From contig CAZSQB010000035.1 of assembly GCA_964608945.1 (NCBI GenBank), forward strand, positions 1-10,579: a DNA stretch of 10,579 nt, written 5' to 3'. The DNA is from CAYWEP01 sp964608945. Lineage in GTDB: Bacteria; Patescibacteriota; Microgenomatia; Levybacterales; UBA12049. The notes beneath the pieces were generated by a model. The model saw nothing but the letters and a program-made list of their open reading frames with translations, did no database searches and was not told the DNA's origin. Below, in pieces: positions 1-5,475 of this stretch; the first letter of the stretch is position 1, and every line of letters begins with the position of its first letter. The translations under genes and the position numbers were made by a program.

Positions 1-221
1 CGCTACGCAGGGCTAAAGTGGCTTCTGCTCCGCCGAAAGGCGGGGGGTCAACGGCAAGTGCTGCGACCAAACAGGAGCGCTGGGGACCAAACTTAGGTTT
101 GATTTGGACTCAAAACCGGTCGACTACTGCGGAGGTCCCACAACTTGGAAGAGTAGGTTGAGAAGAGAGGAGAAGTCCTCAAATTGAGACAGGTCTTCCC
201 TACCCACAAAAAGTATCTTAC
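1..221. other. GC-rich unassigned segment before the istB-like gene
   Basis: No gene can be named here. Bases 1-60 are about 65% GC and 61-120 about 52%, against about 30% at 241-300, so the block differs from what follows. One + frame stays open from base 3 to a TGA at 159-161 (52 codons, Gly/Ser/Ala/Thr-rich, running in from the left edge). It could be the tail of a truncated gene, but it matches no family I recognise. Bases 30-43 form a 5-bp GC stem closed by a GAAA tetraloop. The 8-base word gaccaaac occurs twice (65-72 and 85-92). I see no tRNA or rRNA. Confidence 0.4.
29..44. repeat. Short GC palindrome with GAAA loop (TCCGCC/GGCGG type)
   Basis: TCCGCC and GGCGGG flank a GAAA tetraloop, giving a 5-bp GC stem at 30-34/39-43 plus a T-G wobble at the base. 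The arms match those of the perfect palindrome at 2666-2681 (TCCGCC, AGCT, GGCGGA), so the two may be copies of one short palindromic repeat family. With only two copies in view this remains an inference. Confidence 0.45.
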
Positions 222-228
222 TTGACAC

Positions 229-257
229 TTTACAACTATAGGTTAGCAATATATAAT
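229..257 (+). promoter_or_regulatory. Predicted sigma70-type promoter of the istB-like gene
   Basis: TTTACA at 229-234 matches the -35 consensus at 5 of 6 positions. A 17-base spacer leads to a perfect TATAAT at 252-257. Transcription would begin near 264, giving a leader of about 46 bases before the GTG at 310. A perfect TTGACA lies just upstream at 222-227 but has no -10 at a suitable distance. The leader contains no clear Shine-Dalgarno site. Confidence 0.6.
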
Positions 258-309
258 CCGATAGTATGCTTAGTGTTAATGAGCGATTCGAAATAATTTT
301 GATCAATTA

Positions 310-1023
310 GTGGAGGAAGTGAGACAAAAACATGGTACATTTTATGATTTCACCGAAGTGATTCTTGATAACCAAACTGATTTTATGGAAAGCAAAAGGG
401 TAGATCGTTTGATTAAAATTGCCAAATTCCCTTTCCATAAAACGCTCGATGATTTTGATTTTTCCTACCCGGATAAAATTGATCAAACTTTAATAAATGA
501 ACTTGCTTCATGTCGGTTTATAAAACAAAACAAGCATGTATTGATTATGGGACCAGTTGGTGTTGGAAAAACGCATATTGCTATTGGTCTTGGATATAAA
601 GCTATTTACCATGGTTGCGATGTTCTTTGTCTGACCTTTGAACAAATTATTCAACTGGCAAATAAAACTATTGACTCTACCAGTGATAGATATCGACAAT
701 TAACAAATTTAGCGCGAACAAAATTACTTATCTTTGATGACATAGAGTATAACAAAGACATTAAGGAACACAGAGAAAGAATGGCGCAGTTTAGCGAAGA
801 TGCAAGTGACTTCTTGTATACACTTATTAAAAAAAGGTATGAATCTACTACATCAGGTGCTACCATTTTTACTTTCAACCAAGCATTCATTGGTTGGGAT
901 CGAATTTTTGGGAGTGAAGCACGAGCCGAGAAGCTTATCGATAGAATTCTTGATCACACAAGAAGATGCATAGTGAAAATTGAAGGTGATTCATATAGGT
1001 CTAAGGGCACATTAATTGTGTAA
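310..1023 (+). CDS. istB: IstB-like AAA+ ATPase (IS21-family transposition helper), N-terminally short
   Basis: The 237-aa protein resembles IstB, the ATPase that works with the IstA transposase of IS21-family elements, binding DNA and licensing target capture. Walker A is GPVGVGKTH (81-89), Walker B is LLIFDDIEY (139-147), and a sensor-like Asn (N190) sits in TIFTFNQAF. Near the C-terminus is the family hallmark GDSYRSKG (226-233). The segment KIAKFPFHKTLDDFDF (36-51) matches the linker before the ATPase core. IstB is usually about 245-260 aa with a further N-terminal helical region; here roughly 40 residues of that are missing. A stretch at 148-165 after Walker B also looks longer than usual. 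GTG at 310 is the first start after an in-frame TGA at 280-282; ATG at 385 is an alternative. No istA is present, so the gene is an orphan, a remnant, or a domesticated ATPase. Family call firm; activity unknown. Confidence 0.82.
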   Translation: MEEVRQKHGTFYDFTEVILDNQTDFMESKRVDRLIKIAKFPFHKTLDDFDFSYPDKIDQTLINELASCRFIKQNKHVLIMGPVGVGKTHIAIGLGYKAIYHGCDVLCLTFEQIIQLANKTIDSTSDRYRQLTNLARTKLLIFDDIEYNKDIKEHRERMAQFSEDASDFLYTLIKKRYESTTSGATIFTFNQAFIGWDRIFGSEARAEKLIDRILDHTRRCIVKIEGDSYRSKGTLIV

Positions 1024-1125
1024 ATTTGCAAAAAAAGTTGAACTTTTTTAGCCTCAGAATTTTGAAAAATGTATATTTTTCACTTTTTTCGAGGCTAAAT
1101 TTTTAAACAAATTTTGCAAATTTAC
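1020..1125. repeat. 106-base nested inverted repeat / long AT-rich hairpin after istB
   Basis: Three nested arms pair in order. The outer one is a perfect 14-bp repeat (1020-1033 with 1112-1125), the middle a perfect 9-bp one (1047-1055 with 1091-1099, core GCCTC/GAGGC), and the inner a perfect 8-bp one closed by a 4-base loop (1063-1070 with 1075-1082, loop GTAT). The unpaired stretches between arms are almost equal in length (13 and 12, 7 and 8), so the whole folds as one long hairpin. A competing local stem lies at 1031-1037/1043-1049. The left arm overlaps the istB stop codon. It could act as a bidirectional terminator, be an end structure of the IS remnant, or be a small MITE-like repeat; no target-site duplication is visible at its edges. 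Confidence 0.7.
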
Positions 1126-1151
1126 AGCCAGTATACCAATTTCCTTCTTAG

Positions 1152-1183
1152 ATTGCCTCATCTATAACTTATTTTATTGCCTC
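1152..1183. promoter_or_regulatory. Paired 8-base direct repeats upstream of the pil promoter
   Basis: The word attgcctc occurs at 1152-1159 and again at 1176-1183, 24 bases apart start to start, ending 7 bases before the -35 box at 1191. Position and spacing would suit a tandem regulator site. The repeat is short and no regulator is identified, so this is only a candidate. Confidence 0.25.
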
Positions 1184-1190
1184 TTTTTCT

Positions 1191-1219
1191 TTGACAAACC
1201 CGCCTAAAACTTTTAGACT
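1191..1219 (+). promoter_or_regulatory. Predicted promoter of the pil-surface-glycosyltransferase gene block
   Basis: A perfect TTGACA (1191-1196), a 17-base spacer and TAGACT (1214-1219, 4 of 6 matches to TATAAT) form a sigma70-type promoter. The start would fall near 1226, about 30 bases before the pilN start codon. Because every gene from 1256 to 10220 is separated by 3 bases or fewer, or overlaps, this may drive the whole block. Confidence 0.6.
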
Positions 1220-1225
1220 GGACGT

Positions 1226-1247
1226 AGGCCTATTTTTTCATAGGTCT
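1226..1247 (+). promoter_or_regulatory. Stem-loop in the short leader of pilN
   Basis: Bases 1226-1233 (aggcctat) pair with 1240-1247 (ataggtct) over 8 bp, with one G-U pair and a 6-base loop. The stem begins where the predicted transcript starts and ends 8 bases before the ATG at 1256, which has no Shine-Dalgarno site. It could protect the 5' end or modulate initiation. A weak terminator is less likely because only a short mixed T tract follows. Confidence 0.45.
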
Positions 1248-1255
1248 TTGTTGCT

Positions 1256-1810
1256 ATGGCAAGACATAATACCATAAATTTCTTGCGCGGGCATGAAAAA
1301 GCCTTCTTTGAAAAATTTATCTCCTGGGCTTTTACTGTCGGGCGGGTACTCGTCATTTTTACTGAGACTATAGCACTCACTGCATTTCTCTATCGCTTTG
1401 GCCTTGATTACCGCATCATTGACCTTCGCGATAGTATCAAGGCGAAACAAAACATTGTTTCGGCCCTAAAAAATGATGAGGAGAAATTCCGAAATCTCCA
1501 AGCACGTATCGCCTATGCTGGTAGCATTGATCGTGAAAAAAACAATATCCCAAATGTTATCGCTGATGTCCTCAAAATGGCAACAGGAAGACTATCATTT
1601 AATTCGCTCACCGTTAGTCAAAATAGTATAAAAATAGACGCAACTGCAAAGGAGGTACCCAGACTCACGAGCTTCCTAAACCTTCTTAGGGAACATCCGG
1701 AAATAGACACAGTTAGCCTTGACAAGATAGAAAACAAGACGTCTGTAGCAACAATCGCGGTAAGTATCACTGCAACGCTTAAAAAAGCAAAACCTGCCAA
1801 TGAAAATTAA
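1256..1810 (+). CDS. pilN: PilN-like type IV pilus inner-membrane assembly protein
   Basis: PilN is a bitopic inner-membrane protein. It pairs with PilO and links the cytoplasmic pilus motor (through PilM) to the periplasmic part of the machine. The 184-aa protein has the expected layout: a short basic N-terminus (1-20), one membrane segment (about 21-48), a heptad-like helical stretch (about 52-85), then a compact alpha/beta region (about 95-175) consistent with the ferredoxin-like fold of PilN. R30 and E37 lie inside the hydrophobic segment one helical face apart, which is unusual for a simple anchor. The ATG at 1256 follows the predicted promoter and leader hairpin and is the only good start. 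The gene overlaps the PilO-like gene by 11 bases. No pilM precedes it; the IS-like segment does. The identification rests on architecture and the PilO neighbour, since sequence conservation in this family is low. Confidence 0.72.
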   Translation: MARHNTINFLRGHEKAFFEKFISWAFTVGRVLVIFTETIALTAFLYRFGLDYRIIDLRDSIKAKQNIVSALKNDEEKFRNLQARIAYAGSIDREKNNIPNVIADVLKMATGRLSFNSLTVSQNSIKIDATAKEVPRLTSFLNLLREHPEIDTVSLDKIENKTSVATIAVSITATLKKAKPANEN

Positions 1811-2423
1811 TACAAATCGACTACAATCGATTACCAAAAAACGATACCTGGAGTATATTAAATTGTTTCCGGCTGCCCAGCGGAAAAAAGCCAAACAATA
1901 TACAACACTCATTCTCTCATTTGTCGCTATGACATTATTTGGTATTTTCGCTATTAACCCGACGATTACGACTGTTATAGAGCTGAGAAGAACACTCGAG
2001 GATGCAAAATTAGTTGACCAAAAATTAGAAGAAAAAATCAATAACTTAAGCACGCTTGAGGATAAGTACGATCGAATGGGGCAGGATCTCCTCGTCATAA
2101 ACGCTGCTGTTCCACAGAAGCCTGATGCCTCACTCCTCCTTGCGCAAGTACAAGGCGTTGCAAAAGAGTCGGGCGTGACACTCGCTGCGCTGCAAACACT
2201 TGAAGTACAACAAATATCACTCGCAAAAGAAGCACCCAAAAATGCATCGTTCTCCTTCATCACAGAAGCTGAAGGCACATATCCTCAAATTAGTAAATTT
2301 TTATCGCTCCTTGTTGATTACCAAAGAGGTATCACGCTTGAGGCGGTATCTATCAACAGACACGAAGAAAAACCAAATCAGCTTATTATCTCGATACGGG
2401 GCAGAGGGCATTTCCGTAAATAA
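1800..2423 (+). CDS. pilO: PilO-like type IV pilus inner-membrane assembly protein
   Basis: PilO forms a heterodimer with PilN in the type IV pilus alignment complex. This 207-aa protein has a Lys/Arg-rich cytoplasmic start (1-33), one membrane segment (about 35-56), a coiled-coil-like helix (about 58-93) and a C-terminal alpha/beta domain (about 100-205). The segment VPQKPDASLLLAQVQGVAKE (104-123), followed by a Gly-Val-Thr-Leu strand, is the typical entry to the PilO ferredoxin-like domain. The protein ends in a basic GRGHFRK. The ATG lies inside the last codons of the PilN-like gene, so translation is probably coupled. Order, size and topology match the pilN-pilO pair; the assignment is by architecture rather than by a catalytic motif. 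Confidence 0.75.
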   Translation: MKINTNRLQSITKKRYLEYIKLFPAAQRKKAKQYTTLILSFVAMTLFGIFAINPTITTVIELRRTLEDAKLVDQKLEEKINNLSTLEDKYDRMGQDLLVINAAVPQKPDASLLLAQVQGVAKESGVTLAALQTLEVQQISLAKEAPKNASFSFITEAEGTYPQISKFLSLLVDYQRGITLEAVSINRHEEKPNQLIISIRGRGHFRK

Positions 2424-2426
2424 CCT

Positions 2427-2768
2427 ATGAGAGAAAAAGATTTATTTTATTTAGTCCTTTCATCATTTATTCTTACTGCGTTGTGGGTAGGAACAAATAT
2501 TTACCACGCGTTTGCGACGAGCACGATAAGCGATGTACTACAAGTACAGATAGCGCCGATTTCCCCAAATTTTGACCCAAGGATTATTCAAAACCTTAAA
2601 CAGCGAGAAAAGATAACGCCTCTTTTCACATTTTCTGCACAAGATGGAGGGTTGAGCCCTACTCCTCCGCCAGCTGGCGGACCAACCCGAACGCCAACAC
2701 CAACGCCGACTGCGTCCAGATCAGCGACTCAAACGTTACAAAGCGGTATTGCTACTCCCACACCATGA
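2427..2768 (+). CDS. Small single-span membrane protein with Thr/Pro-rich tail, in the PilP position
   Basis: No named family is recognised with confidence. The 113-aa protein has one N-terminal hydrophobic segment (about 6-28) and a conserved-looking middle (38-62, including VQIAPISPNFDPR at 40-52 and a charged helix after it). The tail (78-113) is low-complexity, dominated by Thr and Pro. It starts 3 bases after the PilO-like stop and overlaps the next start by ATGA. In classical pilus operons the gene after pilO is pilP, a lipoprotein whose N-terminal part binds PilN/PilO. This protein is shorter and has no lipobox Cys, so equivalence with PilP is inference from position only. The tail resembles the stalk of the next protein and would suit O-glycosylation. 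A 16-base palindrome lies in the coding sequence at 2666-2681, encoding P81-P82-A-G-G85. Confidence 0.7.
   Translation: MREKDLFYLVLSSFILTALWVGTNIYHAFATSTISDVLQVQIAPISPNFDPRIIQNLKQREKITPLFTFSAQDGGLSPTPPPAGGPTRTPTPTPTASRSATQTLQSGIATPTP
2649..2688. repeat. Nested palindrome inside a coding region (TCCGCC-AGCT-GGCGGA core)
   Basis: The core at 2666-2681 is a perfect 16-base palindrome. It is flanked by a further inverted pair, gggttg (2649-2654) and caaccc (2683-2688). It lies in frame where the Thr/Pro tail of the 113-aa protein begins and adds a Pro-Pro-Ala-Gly-Gly stretch. The core arms match the hairpin at 29-44. It looks like a small palindromic repeat accommodated in a tolerant linker. Confidence 0.55.
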
Positions 2769-4183
2769 GAAATAATGGCGTATTACAAAAACGCATACCA
2801 ACCCTTCTTGGGATAGTACTCCTTGCTATGGCTACAATTGCTTCGGCATTTTTTGTCAGCAACAATAGTACAACGTTCTTCGGCCGCGCTGCTGGGGAAA
2901 ATATTCCGCAAAACGTCCGCATCACTAACATCTCTGATACTTCTTTTTCAGTTTCTTATACAACCTTTGGTAAAGTAATTGGCGCGCTTTCCTACGGAAA
3001 AGACGCAAATGAGAAAAATAGCGCATTTGATGATCGCGATGTAGAGGACGGCGTGCCAAAAGAGTATAATACCCACCATATTACTGTGCAAAATCTTAGC
3101 CTAAAAACAAAATACACTTTCTCTATTGCTTCGGGCGGATCGGATTTCCTCAACAATGAAGTGCCATATGATGTAACAACTGGCGAGGCAATAGATGAAG
3201 TACCGGCAGATCAAGACCCGATTGTCGGCAATGTCGTTTTGCCTGATGGACAGCCGGCGGGCGAAGTGTTGGTGTATGCACAGAGTGAGGATGGCAGCCC
3301 CCAATCAACGGTTGCAAAATCTGACGGATCATACTCCCTTCCCATCGATACAATGCGGACATCAGACCTTACGTCTTATGTAGAATTTTCAGACGAGACA
3401 ATCATTGCGCTTTCTTTCCAAAGCGAAACCGCAGAATCAAAAGCGACCGTACTCGTTTCACAAATAAATCCCGTTCCCCAAATAACGCTCTCAAAAATCT
3501 ATGACTTTACACAAGGTGAGCCACTCGTCACTGATAATACGCCTGCGTCAGACTCTGCCCAAGAACAACTACCTGTTGGGATACCTGAGGAAGCAGAGAC
3601 TCCTTCCATAGTTTCCCCTGAGACAAATGAAGAATTTTCAGACCAACGCCCGCGATTTACTGGTACTGCGCTACCAAATGCGACTGTCGAGATAACAATA
3701 CAGTCAAACCCTGTAAAGGTACAGGTAAAAGCAGACAGTAATGGTAATTGGGTGTATCGACCTGATAAACCCCTTACTCCAGGGAAGCATACAATTACTA
3801 TTCTGACAAAAGATACGCTTGGTCTCACAAAGCGCATCACAGAATCGTTTACCGTCTTTGCACAAGGAAGCCAGTTCACAGAACCGTCGGTTTCTCCAAC
3901 GGCGGGAGCGTCTAAAACGCCTACGAGCAAACCGTCACCAACAAGCACACCGCGACCAAGTAGCACATTGACCCCAATACCAACAACGAGTACGCCAACA
4001 GTAACGCTTTCCCCAACACCAACGACCGTACCGACATCACCAACGAATCTCACCACAACACCCGTGCCGAGTGTCAAGCCTACAGGTTCAGAAACATCTA
4101 TTGCATTAGGCATTGGCGCGTTTGGCGCCATGTTTTTTGGTCTCCTTCTCTTCTTCCTGATGCGGGGAGGAAAGAGTCTATGA
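2765..4183 (+). CDS. Membrane-anchored multidomain surface protein with FN3-like and Ig-like domains and Thr/Pro/Ser stalk
   Basis: This 472-aa protein is built like a bacterial surface adhesin or stalk. An N-terminal signal or membrane segment (10-31) is followed by an FN3-like beta domain (about 46-140) ending in the usual LSLKTKYTFSI strand. Next come a carboxypeptidase-regulatory-like domain (about 152-240, with VGNVVLPDGQPAGEVLVYA and SDGSYSLP), a linker, and an Ig-like domain (about 280-366, with TGTALPNATVEI and ADSNGNWVYRPDKPL). Residues 372-442 are a low-complexity Thr/Pro/Ser stalk, then a hydrophobic segment (about 443-466) and a short basic RGGKSL end. No enzyme motif is visible. 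The TG-hydrophobic-basic ending recalls a sortase signal, but a proper LPXTG is missing, so a plain membrane anchor is as likely. The start overlaps the previous stop by ATGA. Placement after PilN/PilO suggests a cell-surface or pilus-associated role; ligand and partner are unknown. Confidence 0.8.
   Translation: MRNNGVLQKRIPTLLGIVLLAMATIASAFFVSNNSTTFFGRAAGENIPQNVRITNISDTSFSVSYTTFGKVIGALSYGKDANEKNSAFDDRDVEDGVPKEYNTHHITVQNLSLKTKYTFSIASGGSDFLNNEVPYDVTTGEAIDEVPADQDPIVGNVVLPDGQPAGEVLVYAQSEDGSPQSTVAKSDGSYSLPIDTMRTSDLTSYVEFSDETIIALSFQSETAESKATVLVSQINPVPQITLSKIYDFTQGEPLVTDNTPASDSAQEQLPVGIPEEAETPSIVSPETNEEFSDQRPRFTGTALPNATVEITIQSNPVKVQVKADSNGNWVYRPDKPLTPGKHTITILTKDTLGLTKRITESFTVFAQGSQFTEPSVSPTAGASKTPTSKPSPTSTPRPSSTLTPIPTTSTPTVTLSPTPTTVPTSPTNLTTTPVPSVKPTGSETSIALGIGAFGAMFFGLLLFFLMRGGKSL
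3877..4098 (+). repeat. Low-complexity Thr/Pro/Ser stalk coding region
   Basis: About 70 codons (residues 372-442 of the surface protein) are almost entirely Thr, Pro and Ser, written with varied synonymous codons (acg, aca, acc, cca, ccg). The codon variety suggests selection on the peptide rather than recent slippage. Such segments form extended, often O-glycosylated stalks. Three GT-C glycosyltransferase genes lie downstream in the same block. Confidence 0.7.
4166..4170 (+). promoter_or_regulatory. Shine-Dalgarno site for the FAD oxidoreductase
   Basis: GGAGG, within GGGGAGGAAAG, lies 9 bases before the ATG at 4180. It is one of the few clear ribosome binding sites in the window and supports this start. 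It sits in the last codons of the surface-protein gene, whose TGA overlaps the ATG. Confidence 0.65.
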
Positions 4184-5475
4184 ATGTCGCCGTGATCGGC
4201 GGGGGATTCACCGGTCTTGCCGCCGCCTACCGCCTGGCCAAAAACGGGCATCGCGTTTTAGTTTTTGAAAAAGATGCATTGCCCGGCGGTTTGGCGGTCG
4301 GCTATAAAGAGAAGCACTGGGAGTGGACCCTTGAGAAGCACTATCATCACTGGTTCACCAATGATGCGTTCATCCTCAATCTAGCAAAAGAGATTAAGCA
4401 TGCTGTCTTCATAAAACGGCCCAAAACATCTGTGTATGTTGATGAAGGAATCTATCAGTTTGATTCGCCCTATGAAGTATTGTTTTTTCCCAAACTTGCA
4501 CCTATCGATCGACTACGCATGGCCGCTGTCGTCGGTCTCCTTCGCTACAATCCTTTGTGGAAGCCACTTGAGAAGATTAATGCTAGTACATTTTTACCAA
4601 AAGCCATGGGGAAGAAAGCATATGCAATGATTTGGGAACCGTTGTTTGTTAATAAATTTGGACAATTCGCAGGCGATGTCTCACTCGCCTGGTTTTGGGC
4701 GAGGATTGCGAAAAGAACACCTTCACTTGCGTATCCGGAAGGTGGATTTTTGGCTTTTGCCAACCAGCTTGTTACTGCTATTAAACAAAAAGGGGGAGAA
4801 GTGTTATTTGATACAGAAGTTCTTGAGCTTACTGAAGATGAAAAAACAACGCTCACTGTTAAAAACAGTAAGGGAAAAACTGAAAAAGCGGTATTTGACT
4901 ACGTCGTCTTTACGCTTCCAACATATCTTTTCCTCAGAATGGCTCCGCAATTACCTGACAGATACAAGGAAAAACACATAAAACTACGAGGGCTCGGCGC
5001 TACCAACCTTATCCTTCGACTCAAGGAGCCTTTTTTCAACGACAACACCTACTGGCTAAGCGTTTGCGATACCAAATCCCCAATCATGGCAATTGTTGAA
5101 CATACGAATTTTATGGATAAGAAGCACTACAACAATGAACACCTTGTCTATCTTGGAAATTATCTCCCTCCAGACGATCCAGCATTTCTGATGAATAAAG
5201 AAGAAAAACTCAAACTCTTTGATCCTTTCCTCAGAAAGATTAATCCTGAGTATAAAACGCACCTTATTGGCTATGAACTTTTTAAAGCGCCTTTTGCTCA
5301 GCCGATCATCCCGACCAATTACTCAAAAATGATCCCGCCAATCGAAACGCCCCTCAGGCACACCTTTCTTGCTAATATCGAACAAGTCTATCCTTGGGAT
5401 AGAGGCACTAATTATGCAGTAGAATTGGGAGAAATTGCTGCAAAACGCATTATGGAGAAAAATGAAACGACATGA
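4180..5475 (+). CDS. FAD-dependent oxidoreductase (amine oxidase / protoporphyrinogen-oxidase-like fold)
   Basis: The 431-aa protein begins with a Rossmann dinucleotide site, VAVIGGGFTGLAAAYRLA (3-20), followed by E30 at the end of the second strand for the ribose and an LPGG motif (34-37). Near the C-terminus, LANIEQVYPWDRGTNYAVEL (397-416) and the following GEIAA fit the second FAD-contacting helix of this superfamily. That superfamily includes amine oxidases, phytoene desaturases, HemY-type enzymes and UDP-galactopyranose mutase relatives. No membrane segment is evident, so it is probably cytoplasmic. It lies between a surface protein and three glycosyltransferases, which favours a role in making or modifying a surface sugar or lipid, but the substrate cannot be read from sequence. 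Heme synthesis is unlikely because no heme genes are nearby. The first ~80 bases are about 62% GC, more than the rest of the gene. The ATGA overlaps on both sides imply coupled translation. Confidence 0.82.
   Translation: MNVAVIGGGFTGLAAAYRLAKNGHRVLVFEKDALPGGLAVGYKEKHWEWTLEKHYHHWFTNDAFILNLAKEIKHAVFIKRPKTSVYVDEGIYQFDSPYEVLFFPKLAPIDRLRMAAVVGLLRYNPLWKPLEKINASTFLPKAMGKKAYAMIWEPLFVNKFGQFAGDVSLAWFWARIAKRTPSLAYPEGGFLAFANQLVTAIKQKGGEVLFDTEVLELTEDEKTTLTVKNSKGKTEKAVFDYVVFTLPTYLFLRMAPQLPDRYKEKHIKLRGLGATNLILRLKEPFFNDNTYWLSVCDTKSPIMAIVEHTNFMDKKHYNNEHLVYLGNYLPPDDPAFLMNKEEKLKLFDPFLRKINPEYKTHLIGYELFKAPFAQPIIPTNYSKMIPPIETPLRHTFLANIEQVYPWDRGTNYAVELGEIAAKRIMEKNETT

Noticed and set aside
1..125. Possible structured RNA (GC-rich, GNRA-capped hairpin)
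   Set aside because: I looked for tRNA, RNase P, tmRNA and SRP signatures and saw none. One hairpin and a small 8-base direct repeat do not make an RNA gene.
222..250. Perfect TTGACA at 222-227 as the istB -35 box
   Set aside because: No -10-like hexamer sits 16-18 bases downstream. The overlapping TTTACA pairs with a perfect TATAAT at a 17-base spacing instead.
124..306. 60-codon open frame on the minus strand in the istB upstream region
   Set aside because: It is short, without a ribosome site or recognisable motif, and overlaps the predicted istB promoter on the other strand. The evidence is not enough for a gene.
1016..1130. Target-site duplication flanking the 106-base palindrome
   Set aside because: The flanking bases (ttgt on the left, agcc on the right) do not match, so transposition of a MITE is not directly supported.
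1676..2278. 200-codon open frame on the minus strand
   Set aside because: It lies across the pilN/pilO genes, whose architecture is convincing. The minus product is Ser/Cys-rich with no recognisable domain.
3499..4251. 250-codon open frame on the minus strand
   Set aside because: It is antisense to the Thr/Pro/Ser stalk and Ig-like domain. Its Val/Gly-rich composition is the mirror of Thr/Pro codons, and it has no start signals or family features.
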